Assembly (NCBI GenBank): GCA_001592805.2
Contig: CP051140.1
Location: 1,613,501 to 1,677,500, forward strand
Direction of reading: 5' to 3'
DNA: 64,000 nucleotides
From: Peltaster fructicola
Taxonomy: Eukaryota; Ascomycota; Dothideomycetes
Part shown: piece by piece, positions 32,693-43,047 of the stretch
How positions within the stretch are numbered: the first letter of the stretch is position 1
How the letters are laid out: every line of letters starts with the position of its first letter
Translations under genes and position numbers: made by a program
The notes under the pieces: generated by a model
Database searches by the model: none
What the model was told of the DNA's origin: nothing
What the model saw: only the letters and a program-made list of their open reading frames with translations

Positions 32693-33918
32693 ATGCAGCT
32701 TGGTGTAGCAGTGCTCGGAGGAGCACTCCTACGACTGTTGTTGCTGGCCTTTAGGTACACAGACATCGACTATCTGGTCTTCACGGATGCAACGCGCTTC
32801 GTGGCTCTAGGCAGATCTCCTTATGATCGAGCCACATACCGATACACGCCACTACTGGCCTGGCTGCTCTACCCAACGGTCTGGTCAGGATGGTTTGAAT
32901 TCGGCAAGATCCTCTTCGCAGTCGGCGATCTTGTGGCAGGATGGCTCATCTACCGGATTCTGAGGCTCCGCGGCATGAACAGCTCGAGTGCTACGAACTA
33001 TGCTAGCATATGGTGGCTCAATCCAATAGTCGCCGGCATCAGCACGAGAGGAAGCTCTGAAGGACTCTTGGCAGTCATTGTGGTTGCCATACTATGGAGC
33101 GTTCAGACGAGAAGGATCGCTGTTGCAGGCTCTCTGCTTGGCTTGGCAGTCCACTTCAAGATCTATCCATTCATATACGCGGCGAGCATCTTCTGGAACT
33201 TAGAGCCAAGAGCAAACTCGAGCCCGGCATCAATCAAGGAGCAGATCTGGGCAGCCATTACGATTGAGCGACTTAAGCTGGCAATCTTCAGCTTTTCGAC
33301 ATTCATGGCGCTCAATCTTGTTATGTATCGATTGTGAGTTACCACCTGCACTCAAAAGTCCGCTGCTAATCGACTCAAAGCTACGGCATGCCGTTCATCG
33401 AGCATAGTTACACATATCACCTCACAAGGATAGATCACCGGCATAACTTCTCGGTGTACAACACACTCCTCCACCTCAACTCTGCCTACGACGACACGAG
33501 TCGCCTACGAGCAGAGTCGCTCGCATTCATACCACAAATGCTGCTCTCAGTTGTGGCCATACCACTGCTCCTCGCCAAGAAAGACCTTGCAGGCACCATG
33601 CTGGCTCAGACGTTTGCCTTTGTCACATTCAACAAAGTGTGTACCAGCCAGTACTTTCTCTGGTACATGGTGTTCCTACCATTTTATCTACCTTCCTCGA
33701 CATTCTTAGAGAAGCCGCGACTAGGTGCGATTGCTGCGGCATTGTGGGTGGCAGGGCAGGCGGCATGGTTACAGCAAGGCTATGAGCTAGAGTTTCTGGG
33801 TAAGTCAACCTTCGCGACGGGTCTATGGGCGTCGAGTGCAGTCTTCTTCTTGGTCAATTGTTGGGTTCTGGGCATCATCGTGCAAGATGTTCGTGGTGTA
33901 CCCAGCAAGATCGATTGA
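32693..33918 (+). CDS. GPI14: GPI mannosyltransferase 1 (PIG-M)
   Basis: Two exons (32693-33333, 33381-33918) with a 47-nt intron give about 392 aa. The first in-frame ATG is MQLGVAVLGGALLRLLLL, a membrane helix. It is followed by YTDIDYLVFTDATRFVA, whose acidic DID motif corresponds to the DXD motif of this family, and GRSPYDRATYRYTPLLAWLL. The splice rebuilds MYRLFYGMPFIEHSYTYH-like sequence and leads to LTRIDHRHNFSVYN. Many hydrophobic segments fit a multi-pass ER protein. PIG-M adds the first mannose to GlcN-PI during GPI-anchor synthesis. Length is normal. The upstream frame has a GTG but no ATG. Confidence 0.93.
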
Positions 33919-34340
33919 CCGGCAATACAACAATGAAGCCACTTGCGAGCAGGCACAAGATCGGAGAGAGTGCTATCCTGGAAGTGGAATACCTGTGAAT
34001 GCTAGGCATATGTCGCGTCACAAGTCAACACTGTCACTCAAACCCCCGATATACACTCATATGTGCTATCAATCGCGCGGCTAGCAGTGGGGTATGCGCC
34101 AACGATTAGCCGCCTTGGAGCGGAGTTGCCATGCGCGTGTATGTCTCTGATGCTCACTCTTGTGCTCTCCCTGTCACATTCAGCTTGCCTGATCTACATC
34201 TTCCATCAGCAGTGGATAGCTAGTTTAGCATCGCATGGTCTCGCTCATGACGAGGGAAGCACCTTTGACACGTCTCCATACAACGCCAGGCGGGCGCCAA
34301 TCGACCTCTAGCATTAGCGGTCAATCAATAGTCAGCAACG
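33919..34340. other. Intergenic region
   Basis: About 420 bp between two genes in the same orientation; it should hold the GPI14 3' end and the promoter of the septin-like gene. Nothing else recognised. Confidence 0.35.
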
Positions 34341-36497
34341 ATGAGTGCATCAGACCTCGAGAACCGCACGCTCAAGGCAAAGCGGGCAATAAACCAGCAC
34401 GGCCCAGCACCCACTGGTCCGATGACCTTCTTCCTGCGTACTGAGGCCGAGCTAGATAAGAGCGTGCAAGAGAGCGATGATAAAGAGCATGGACTCGAGC
34501 CCTCGACCGCAGACACATCCTATGGAGTACAAAGCCTCGAGGACACTATGAATGATATTCCAGACACGATGAGTTCGCTGGTGCAGATCAGTAGCAACGA
34601 AGGCATGACTGGCAACAGTGTGCTTGCTGGACGCAAGAGGAAGCCGGGCAATCCAGTGCATCCCAAGATTTTCGCGACTGGACAACGAATAGTCTCGAGT
34701 GAACGGTCATCATCACCTTCAGGACCGCAGAGTGTGTCACCCCTCCGTTCACGTACTCGACGGACATCACTGGGATCTGGCGCCCACTTCACGCCTCTGA
34801 ACATGAGTCCACATCCATCGGCGACTGCCCACGGCACACCGTCTGTCAAATCCTTCAGACTCTCTGACGAGGAAGCCAGTGTCGTGTCTGACTCAGGAAG
34901 TCAAGTCATACAGTCGTCAAGCAGCGATGATGATGTTGAAGTACGAATACCGCCTGCCATGCTTTCACCACCGCCACAACTCGTCATGCCTAGCATTTCA
35001 ATGCCTCAACGCCGGCCTTTCACACAAAGAGGGAGAAATATGGGACAAATGAGAGTGATGACAGTCGGCGGTAGCGGCCTTGGGAAGACGAGCTTGATCA
35101 GGAATATGTTCAGATTGTGCGAGGATATCGTTCACATTGATGGCATTACAAGCAGTACTGCTAGTCTATCGACAGCCACAAGCAACAACTCCAGCATCCT
35201 GCCGACCGCGACGATCACCGAGCTTCATGCATCAACAAAGCCTGTACCTACATGGTGGTCTGATGTTAGAGATGGCCGCAGCTGGTGGAGGAGAAAGAGC
35301 TTCACGGATGGCGTACTTGAGAGGAACTTACGTTTTGTGGACACACCAGGGGTCAACAGTAATGCTGAAGCCCTGCAGATATTGAAAGAGGTCGATACTT
35401 GGTATAGGCATGGCATGCAGCTGGATAACCTAACGGATAGCCAACTACTTGCCTTACTCAGTGGAAGAGGAGACAGCCATCTTGATGCAGTCCTCTATCT
35501 TTTCGAGCCAGAGGACAAGCATGTCTCAGAAGTCGAGTTGCAGCTGATCGCCGAGCTGTCACAGCGGACCAATCTGGTGCCTCTAATCGCGAGATGTGAT
35601 CTTGTTGATGCAGAGGCACTTGAAGCTCGCAAGGCTGCCCTCTTGCAGACATTGATCTCAGCAAACATCGACATCTGTTCGCTGACCGCTGTAGACACTT
35701 CGCAAGATCTACCGACACTGCATGCTCACGACATCTATGCAATCTCCTCGCTTGCTGATGATGGAGATATTATGGATGCCAGCACACTCATGGCATCATC
35801 ATACATTCCTCCTCTGCATGCCAGCGACCTTAAGCTGTTTGTGGATGCCCTCTTCCAACCTGGCACGATCGAGCGATTACGACATCAATCCACTGTTAAG
35901 TTTCTTGCTTGGCGAAGACGTCAACTCGGTCGCACTACTTCGCCTCAAATGCTTGACATACCATCGTCTGATAAGCATACAACATCCACCGAAAGCATCC
36001 TCGAAGACCCGAGCAAGGTTCTTGTGCCTCACGGCTACTCAAGCTACTTTCGCTCGACATCTCCATCATCTGATGCATCTGAGCCACTATTTGCACGACC
36101 GTACACTCTACCTCAGCACCACGCGGTAGCAGAACCCTCTCGGCACATTCACGTAGCTAAGTGGGCTCGTGATCTGCGGTGGAGTCTACGAAAGGAAAGC
36201 GACCAAGATGACCAGGTGACGCGGCCATTGAAAGGTCGAATAGGAGGTGATCTTGCTATTATTGATCCTAAAGACCCATTGGGTATCTTGTCGTTGACGC
36301 AAGCATTCGGACGACGAGGCTGGTTCGCTCTGCAAGTTGTAAGCGGTTGCGGGCTGCTGAGCGCTGCTGTATGGTATGTTGCGAGGAACTGGATTCAGTG
36401 GCAGACGTGGTTCTGGCCGGGACAAGAAGGTTACTTTGCTCCACTTGCTGTGCCTGCACCGACTCGCAGTTGGCTTGACACGGTTCGCATGGTCTAA
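34341..36497 (+). CDS. Septin-like GTPase with C-terminal membrane segment
   Basis: A single 718-aa exon. Residues 1-~230 are Ser/Pro-rich and look disordered. The G domain starts with MRVMTVGGSGLGKTSLIRNM, a P-loop of septin type (GxxGxGKS/T), near residue 240. The G3 motif is FVDTPGVNSN near 333. The G4 position reads LIARCDLVDA rather than the AKAD of true septins. A spacer rich in Ser/Thr separates this from a C-terminal hydrophobic helix (WFALQVVSGCGLLSAAVWYV, ~660-680) and a short tail. Canonical septins are soluble and filament-forming; the membrane segment and altered G4 mark this as a divergent relative. Function unknown. Start MSASDLENRTLKAK is a normal ATG. Confidence 0.78.
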   Translation: MSASDLENRTLKAKRAINQHGPAPTGPMTFFLRTEAELDKSVQESDDKEHGLEPSTADTSYGVQSLEDTMNDIPDTMSSLVQISSNEGMTGNSVLAGRKRKPGNPVHPKIFATGQRIVSSERSSSPSGPQSVSPLRSRTRRTSLGSGAHFTPLNMSPHPSATAHGTPSVKSFRLSDEEASVVSDSGSQVIQSSSSDDDVEVRIPPAMLSPPPQLVMPSISMPQRRPFTQRGRNMGQMRVMTVGGSGLGKTSLIRNMFRLCEDIVHIDGITSSTASLSTATSNNSSILPTATITELHASTKPVPTWWSDVRDGRSWWRRKSFTDGVLERNLRFVDTPGVNSNAEALQILKEVDTWYRHGMQLDNLTDSQLLALLSGRGDSHLDAVLYLFEPEDKHVSEVELQLIAELSQRTNLVPLIARCDLVDAEALEARKAALLQTLISANIDICSLTAVDTSQDLPTLHAHDIYAISSLADDGDIMDASTLMASSYIPPLHASDLKLFVDALFQPGTIERLRHQSTVKFLAWRRRQLGRTTSPQMLDIPSSDKHTTSTESILEDPSKVLVPHGYSSYFRSTSPSSDASEPLFARPYTLPQHHAVAEPSRHIHVAKWARDLRWSLRKESDQDDQVTRPLKGRIGGDLAIIDPKDPLGILSLTQAFGRRGWFALQVVSGCGLLSAAVWYVARNWIQWQTWFWPGQEGYFAPLAVPAPTRSWLDTVRMV

Positions 36498-36885
36498 TGT
36501 CCAAGCGGGATGATATGGAGTTCTGGATGATGGCATAATGAATGGGTGGGACGACTGATACTATGCTCAATACCTGTAGCGGCTAGATACCAATAGCGAT
36601 GCTATATTGTCTCTACTTCTACTGTGATGTGAGCTGAATCTGTGAGCTATACTGGCTGGACTTCTCCACGCAGTGCCTGTAGCGGAGGCATCAGCTTTGC
36701 CTGTAGGCTTGTCGGTCGTTGGAGTGTTGCAAGGCAGGGCATTTGGCTTGTCGTGACCTGATCGTGCGCCAGAGCAGTACTGCCATGCCAATAGGCTTGG
36801 CTACCACGTTATGACTCCTCCTGTCTTCATGCTCTTGTCATCATCATCGACTTCTGATTGCTTCGTCTTGTTGTTGCACTCCTCT
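36498..36885. other. Convergent intergenic region
   Basis: About 390 bp between two 3' ends; no gene or repeat seen. Confidence 0.35.
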
Positions 36886-37772
36886 TCATCCGTCAATAGC
36901 CTTGACACATCCCATAGCAGCAAGTGCCGCAACACCACCTAGCACAACCATTTGTACGCCATTCTTCAAGCAGGAAACTCTGTCTTTCTCGCCGATCAAC
37001 GACGTCTTCACCCAGCCGAAGATGAATAGAGCCAGGACCATGACCAGCACGCTCAATTGGAAAGCTGAATGCACACTTTGCGTGAACAGGTATGGCATCA
37101 GCGGTAACAATCCACCAAAGAAGTATCCAGCTGAAATAGTGAGACCAGAAACGTAAGCTCGTGACGGTGCGTAGTCTGCTTCAGCAAGTTGGTGGTGGAA
37201 GCGCATCAGGAAGTCAATCGTTTGGGTTGGTGACTGCATCAGACTTTCTGCAAGCGAATCGAGTGTCGTGTCTTCGATGGAGTAGTCGCGGAAGGCTGCG
37301 CGCACCATGCTGCTGGCTCTTTGCTGGTCGTTGTGTACCACTGACCTCGTCTCTGCCAATGCAGCGTGATATGCCTCTGCTTCACTCTTTGCACCGAGAT
37401 AGCCTCCGAGACCCATGCTGATACCGCCTGCGATAAGCTCTGCCAGACCACCGAAGATCACGACTTTGGTGTCACCGAGAGCTGAGAGTCCTGCGGTCAG
37501 GGCGAAGGGGACTGTCAATCCATCAGACCTGTTTGTGTCAAATAGATTCGAAGACGTGTAGGTGGTACATACAGGCCAATCGTTGCATCAGAGATGATTC
37601 GAGGGTTAATCCTGAAGGGCGACGTCAAGGCGTTAGACTCTTGGTCTCCGGACAGCTCCTTCTTGGAAGAAGCTTGGCCCTGCTCGAGGAGCTTCTCAGA
37701 TGAGCCCGAGTACTTCACATGCCTGCCATTCGCATCCTGTGGTAGGACCGCTCTCAGAAAGGCAACAGCCAT
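36886..37772 (-). CDS. CCC1: Vacuolar iron/manganese transporter, CCC1 (VIT1) family
   Basis: Two exons (37772-37573, 37528-36886) around a 44-nt intron give about 280 aa. The splice restores ISDATIGLSDGLTVPFALTA, the diagnostic first helix of the family. GGISMGLGGYLGAKSEAEAY and the charged cytosolic loop with Glu residues (metal-binding domain) follow, then three more hydrophobic helices ending in a short KAIDG tail. The N-terminal 50 residues are polar. CCC1 proteins move Fe2+ (and Mn2+) from cytosol to vacuole. Length is close to yeast Ccc1. Confidence 0.93.
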
Positions 37773-38443
37773 ACTGGTAGAGACTCGCGTTATGAGCGAG
37801 ATGTAAGAGAAAGAGTGTTGTGTCGTCTCGACTTATGAAAAGTGAAGTCGCAAAACGGAGACGAGAGCGAATGGATTGACGCTTACCTGGGCCTGGAAAG
37901 GATTACAGCATCTTTTAGTAGTACCTGTAGAGACAATACGCCGCGTTTGCCATTGCGTATGTGAATGGTTGGAGAGCGCAAGCACGTGGTGGTGCATGGA
38001 GGCGAATGGGCATGATGATCTCCACGCTAGCATGCTAGGACCCTTTGCCTCGCCCAGCTGAGATTGGCAAAAATCCTCGTTGTTTGAGTTTCGGTGCCGT
38101 TCATCCATGTGCATGCGGGCTGCTGTTATCACAGCTTCTGCTCTGTCGAATCTACTCGGAGCGAGCAATTTCTGCGAATGATCGCTCAGCTCGTAAACGA
38201 CTCATGTCACTTTGACTGGAATGTTTGACGCGGCCAGGTACACAACGCCAAGCACGAGTCGTCACTCTCTGAGTTCGCAACGTCAGCTCGTGTGGTACAA
38301 CCTCAAGTGGTGTGTTTCACAGATTAACAACTGGGACAAGCGTAGCCAGTTTGATAGGATACGCGTTGCGGGCTATGGACCCAGCTTGTTACAACATAAT
38401 CCTGGTCTACTGACGGTCATTAGATCACCAGGCTATCAATTCC
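37773..38443. other. Intergenic region
   Basis: About 670 bp upstream of the iron transporter and downstream of the acid phosphatase. Nothing recognised. It would be the place to look for iron-responsive (CCAAT or GATA) elements; I did not find a convincing one by eye. Confidence 0.35.
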
Positions 38444-39742
38444 TCAGTAGTCACCGTCATCGCCATCACAATCGTCGCCATCATCGCCATCGTCGCCGTC
38501 CTGTCCGCGACCACCATTGCTGTTGCAGGACATTGTGAATGCCTTCGCTACGTGAGATCCGTCTGGTATTTGCACGCTGTCAGTGTAGACAGTCTGCGTG
38601 CTGTTGGCCCAAGCCTTCTTGATAGCAGGAAGGACAGTTCGGCCAGTGTCTGGCGAAACGATGCAGAGGTTAGGCGCGTTGTAGGTCTGCACGTTAGCAG
38701 CAACGCTGTTGAACGGCCCTGGGGTGGATGAGTTCAGGAAGACGGTCTCTGAGCTGCTAGTCACAGCATCGTATGGACGGTAGACGTCACCAGTTTCCGC
38801 AGCGACGTTGGAAAACACATTCGCTCCTGTGTCCCATCTGCCGAGCGTGTGGAGGCCCCAGTTTGCCTCAACCGTCGAGATCTCAGAGTAGTGGTTGTAA
38901 AACTTGCTGTCGGTGGTTCCAACGAGGTCTGATGGCACAGCATCACCGAGGAGAATGGAGTAGACACGGTTGCCCAGAGTGTAGGTGTGTGTCTCATCGA
39001 ATGTGATGAGCACAAGCGTACGCTTCCAGAAGTTGCTCTTTGGGTCATTCAAGAGTGGTGTGAGGAAGTCTCGGGTCCATGAGCCTGCTGTAGTCACGCT
39101 CGTGTCATGCCCATCGGACGTCATGTTTGGTGTGATGAACATCCACTGTGGAAGCTTGTCTGCCTTGAGGTCGGTGTAGAACTCGGTCAAGTTCTTCTGC
39201 TTTGCCAAACGCTCTGGTGTGATGTTCCTGTTGTAGATGATGGTAGGATGGTGCTTGCGAACGTAGTCATTGGCCTTGGTGTTCTGATTCACCCAAGCCA
39301 TGCCTTGATAGCCAGAGTATGGCATGTCCTCCTGGTAGGTAGCCCATTCAATAGACTTGTCCTCCAACAGGTCAACTACTGAAAAGACTGACTGATCGAC
39401 CTGATTGAAGTTGTCATTGTCAATGCCGAAGTAGTCTCCACCAATCGATGCAACGTAGTTTGGCTCGGAAGGATGGGTAACGCCGTAGTAGTTTGACAGC
39501 GTGATACCTTTCTGAGCGAGCCATGCTAGGTCTGGGTCTGCAGCAGCCTTGTCGTAGTCAGTGTTCTCCAGCCAGATGGTCACAAAACGATCAAAGACAG
39601 CGCCATCCACATGCGAAAATTTGTGAGAGGTTACTGCCGTAGCTTGAGCAGCAAAGACATCCGATGCCGAAGTGGCTGTAGGATTAGCAGCAGCGAGAGC
39701 CTGGCCCATGAGAGCGAGCGTGCTGAGGAGAGCAGCCTTCAT
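38444..39742 (-). CDS. Secreted acid phosphatase (phosphoesterase family)
   Basis: A 432-aa protein from ATG 39742 (MKAALLSTLALMGQALAAA), a clear signal peptide. The mature part shows FDRFVTIWLENTDYDKAAAD, GVTHPSEPNYVASIGGD, the acidic ITFDETHTYT and VYSILLGDAVP, the pattern of the fungal phosphate-repressible PHOA-type acid phosphatases (phosphoesterase family PF04185). The active-site Asn/Glu/Asp set looks complete. Several N-glycosylation sequons are present (NLTE, NMTS, NSST). The C-terminus ends in an unusual Asp/Gly-rich tail. It may release phosphate outside the cell under starvation. The frame extends upstream with a hydrophobic stretch, but there the first codon is not preferred; the signal peptide start is favoured. 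Confidence 0.9.
   Translation of the reverse strand: MKAALLSTLALMGQALAAANPTATSASDVFAAQATAVTSHKFSHVDGAVFDRFVTIWLENTDYDKAAADPDLAWLAQKGITLSNYYGVTHPSEPNYVASIGGDYFGIDNDNFNQVDQSVFSVVDLLEDKSIEWATYQEDMPYSGYQGMAWVNQNTKANDYVRKHHPTIIYNRNITPERLAKQKNLTEFYTDLKADKLPQWMFITPNMTSDGHDTSVTTAGSWTRDFLTPLLNDPKSNFWKRTLVLITFDETHTYTLGNRVYSILLGDAVPSDLVGTTDSKFYNHYSEISTVEANWGLHTLGRWDTGANVFSNVAAETGDVYRPYDAVTSSSETVFLNSSTPGPFNSVAANVQTYNAPNLCIVSPDTGRTVLPAIKKAWANSTQTVYTDSVQIPDGSHVAKAFTMSCNSNGGRGQDGDDGDDGDDCDGDDGDY
38450..38504. repeat. Asp/Gly-coding simple repeat
   Basis: Short, imperfect repeats of GTC/ATC/GCC triplets (TCGCCATCGTCGCC-like) encode the Asp-Gly tail of the acid phosphatase on the minus strand. Such tracts vary in length easily. 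Confidence 0.7.
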
Positions 39743-40385
39743 GTTGTAGAGAGAGGGTATCTGAAAAACTGAGAAAATGATGATACTGGCAAGCAGAAGA
39801 GCAACGCCTAGGACGAGAGCAATATAAGACCAATACGAGACATGGTCATCTCTACGCCTCCACGTTGATACTTCACGATCCTGCCGGACAGCCGCTCCGA
39901 GCCTCATTCTGGACAAGCCGGACGAGCAAATGCATTGAGCGTGATTGGATTGCGTTAAACCCACGACGTAAGTAGTGAAAAGGTTGATGCAATAGAACAT
40001 CCATGGAAGTTTGCTGTGGATTGTTATGGTGGCAATCCAGGGAAGCAACGATCCTCGTGCGGACAACACCTCCTTTGATTGGGCGGTCAGCTACCTCAGC
40101 TAATTTGATGAGGCTATAGCTTGACACCATCCAAGACCCTGCCAATATCACGCTACAACAACCACGTGCTCATACATGCAGCTCGCATGCGTGGAAACGT
40201 GCAGAGCTTCGAGAATCCATCCTGCGTTTTGCAGAGACTTCTTCAGTGTGGCGCAAGTGGCTACGGCAGAAGAGCTCCCGCACTCTTTCCATCGTTTACA
40301 AGCTTTGACAAGCATTGACACCAAGACTCCATAACCCTAGCGTTGCACGCAGCTTGGATGGAGCATACAGCCGCACAAAGACACC
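39743..40385. promoter_or_regulatory. Shared upstream region of acid phosphatase and multicopper oxidase
   Basis: About 640 bp between divergent starts. No TATA box or regulator site is certain. Confidence 0.35.
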
Positions 40386-42368
40386 ATGAGCTGGCATGAG
40401 GACAACAGCACCGAACACCTTGATGAGTCAAGAGATGGTTGTGATCAGGAAGAGCAGCGCCAACTGTTGTTGAGCAATGGATACCAGGAGGAACTGAAGC
40501 GTGGTCCAGCACCGTGGCGTCTCTCCCTAGTCATCTGCGCCTTCGTCGCCGCTGGCTTTGGCTTGATCGTTCTCGTCGTACTTGGCCTGAGTCAAGAAGT
40601 TAAGGAGGCACAACATGAAGTCGCGGAAGCGCTTGGTGTGCATACAACTGACTATATCTTGGACACGAATTGGGACAGCTACGCACCTCCCCAACGACGA
40701 GAGTACACATGGACTATCAGAGATCAAGTCCACAACCCAGATGGAGTGTATAGACCTATGATACTGGTCAACAACCAATTTCCTGGTCCTTTGATCGAAG
40801 CCAACGATGGCGACACCATTGTGGTCCACATCGATAACAAAGCTGTCAACGCAACCTCCATCCACTGGCACGGTCTGTATCAGAATAGCACACCTTGGAT
40901 GGACGGTACAGTCGGCGTCACCCAATGTCCAATTGCTCCAGGCATGAAGTTTACATATGAGTTCACGATCAAGGGACAACATGGAACAACATGGTGGCAT
41001 GGGCATCAAGGAGTCCAGACAGCAGATGGTTTGCATGGACCGATTGTTATACACAGTCCGAAAGAGAAGGAGCTGCAGCGCATTCAATACGATACCGACC
41101 AGGTCATATTGCTCAGCGACTATTACTACGATCTTTCATCAGCATTGATGTTCAGCTACCTAATGCCTGATGCGGAGAATGCCGAGCCTGTCCCTGACAC
41201 AGCTCTGATCAATGGTCTAGGTATCCGCGACTGTGATAGCGTACCAAACAGACGCTGCAACAATTCCACTGCTGGTGTGCCCAGCATTAGCCTGGCAGCG
41301 AACAAGAGACACCGTTTACGTATTGTCAACGTGGGTGCCTTCGCGGAGTTCCAGTTCGAGATCGATGAGCATTTGCTAGCGGTGACAGAGGTCGACGGCA
41401 CAGATGTGGCTCCTGAGAGCTTCCACCGACTCAACATCAGTCCGGCTCAAAGATATAGCGTCATCATCGACACCAATGTCTCTTCAGCTCGAACTTTCTG
41501 GATGCGAGCTCGCATGATCACTGGCTGCTTCACTGATCCGCCGGCTACACTTCAAGCCAACGCGCTAGCCGTTGTACGATATGATGGGGATGCTGGCAAG
41601 CCCGAATCACACGACTGGGAAGAGACATTGCCACTGGAGTGTCGAGATATGAACACCACCGGTCTAGTGCCAACTGAGATCGTTGCTGCTCCTGCCACGC
41701 CAGATGCTGTCTTCTATCTTCGCTCCAACTTTGAGATTGGAGCTTATCGATTGAGTCGTGGATTTTTCAACACAAGTTCCTGGCGCGCGGACGTGGCAGC
41801 GCCAGGCCTTGCACGAGCCATTGACGGCCTTCACTCGGACAACAAGACCTTCGATGTACAGGGCGGTCCATTTGTCAATGCTGCGGCTTTCCATGTCGAG
41901 CGTGAGATGGTGGTTCAGAGTACTGGCATACAGACAATAGACCTGCTTATTTCCAACTTCGACGATGGCAACCACCCACTCCATCTTCATGGCTACAAGT
42001 ACTTTGTCTTGGCACAAGGTCATGGTGCACCACCTCTGACTCGCATCGACGCTGGCATCACTCGCGAGTCTTTAGCACCATTGTACGCAGTCGTCAATAC
42101 CACGAATCCACTCCGTCGAGACACAGCATCTGTCGAAGCCTTCGGGTGGATTCTGCTCCGCTTTGTGGCCGACAATCCTGGGATGTGGGCCTTTCACTGT
42201 CATGTCTCATGGCATGCCGAAGCTGGACTGCTCATGCAGTTCCTTACCAGGAGTGACGAGCTTGCGAACATGCCAATGCCATATGCCAACGCTGATCTCT
42301 GTAAGGCCTCTGGCCTTGAAAAAGGCATGGGTCCTGAGGATGCTGTCTTCGCAGACTTTGCGAAGTGA
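40386..42368 (+). CDS. Membrane-anchored multicopper oxidase (laccase/ferroxidase-like)
   Basis: A 660-aa single exon. About 45 polar residues precede one membrane helix (LSLVICAFVAAGFGLIVLVV), giving a type II anchor with the catalytic part outside the cytosol. All four copper motifs are present: IHWHGLYQ, WWHGHQG, HPLHLHG and FHCHVSWHAEAGLL. Together they supply the T1 and the T2/T3 His ligands. The axial T1 position appears to be Leu, as in high-potential enzymes. Three cupredoxin domains span ~110-650. N-glycosylation sequons are common. It could be a laccase, a ferroxidase or another phenol or metal oxidase; the closeness of the CCC1 gene mildly favours metal oxidation, but no permease partner is beside it. 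Confidence 0.9.
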   Translation: MSWHEDNSTEHLDESRDGCDQEEQRQLLLSNGYQEELKRGPAPWRLSLVICAFVAAGFGLIVLVVLGLSQEVKEAQHEVAEALGVHTTDYILDTNWDSYAPPQRREYTWTIRDQVHNPDGVYRPMILVNNQFPGPLIEANDGDTIVVHIDNKAVNATSIHWHGLYQNSTPWMDGTVGVTQCPIAPGMKFTYEFTIKGQHGTTWWHGHQGVQTADGLHGPIVIHSPKEKELQRIQYDTDQVILLSDYYYDLSSALMFSYLMPDAENAEPVPDTALINGLGIRDCDSVPNRRCNNSTAGVPSISLAANKRHRLRIVNVGAFAEFQFEIDEHLLAVTEVDGTDVAPESFHRLNISPAQRYSVIIDTNVSSARTFWMRARMITGCFTDPPATLQANALAVVRYDGDAGKPESHDWEETLPLECRDMNTTGLVPTEIVAAPATPDAVFYLRSNFEIGAYRLSRGFFNTSSWRADVAAPGLARAIDGLHSDNKTFDVQGGPFVNAAAFHVEREMVVQSTGIQTIDLLISNFDDGNHPLHLHGYKYFVLAQGHGAPPLTRIDAGITRESLAPLYAVVNTTNPLRRDTASVEAFGWILLRFVADNPGMWAFHCHVSWHAEAGLLMQFLTRSDELANMPMPYANADLCKASGLEKGMGPEDAVFADFAK

Positions 42369-43047
42369 GAGAAGTGTCTGTGAGTCAAGCAGGGTGGACC
42401 CCGTGGTCCTTCCTCTTCTGTCCACAACACCACTCAGTAAGCTTCCAGGCCCGGACGGCTAAGGCTTCTATCGACACAACAGGGTCACCGGGATACTGTC
42501 GGCAGCCTAGCAGTCTCAGAGCCTTGAAATGATTGTACGTGCGACTAGTAAGAGCCTTTCAAGAGCTTAAAGGTTGACTCAAGAACAAGCGAGAAGCAAG
42601 TTTCCTTCTCCGTTAGTCGACAGTGGCCCTGAGCGTTCAAGCACGCTATAGCCACGATGAGGAACACGAAGAGAGGACGTACGTGAGCTCATCGAAGTAA
42701 GTCGGAGTTTGTACACTCGAAGGCAGGCGAGAAGCGATTTCCCATCGTCCGTCAGTCGACAGCGACTCTGAGCGCTCAAGCACGCTATGGCTACAATTGG
42801 GACCACGAGGTCTGCCTGAATGTGTCGCCTCAAAAACACTATCACAAGAGAACTCCGAGCAGAGCGACGACTCTGCACACATCATCGAAGTTCAAGATGA
42901 TTACATGGAAGACCCAACATACTTTGATGCGACTTTGGGAGTCATAGCGATGTCACTGCGTGGCACTTCGCAAAACGACGGCATTTAGGACGAGTTCACT
43001 CATCCACTAGTGGTATAATTGATAGCAACGATGACATCTACATACAT
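42369..43047. other. Convergent intergenic region
   Basis: About 680 bp with no supported gene; it contains a pair of direct repeats listed separately. Confidence 0.35.
42589..42801. repeat. Two ~75-bp direct repeats, 138 bp apart
   Basis: The first copy starts at 42589 and the second at 42727. Both read GCGAGAAGC..., then AGTCGACAG, CTGAGCG and TCAAGCACGCTAT in the same order, with about 80% identity by eye. The 63-bp spacer between copies does not repeat. On the minus strand both encode a similar peptide (SVLERSxxLST), which may be chance or a trace of an old gene. Confidence 0.75.

Noticed and set aside
39743-40069. N-terminal extension with a membrane helix on the acid phosphatase
   Set aside because: The open frame continues upstream, but the internal ATG at 39742 starts a perfect signal peptide, and the extension has no homology to the family.
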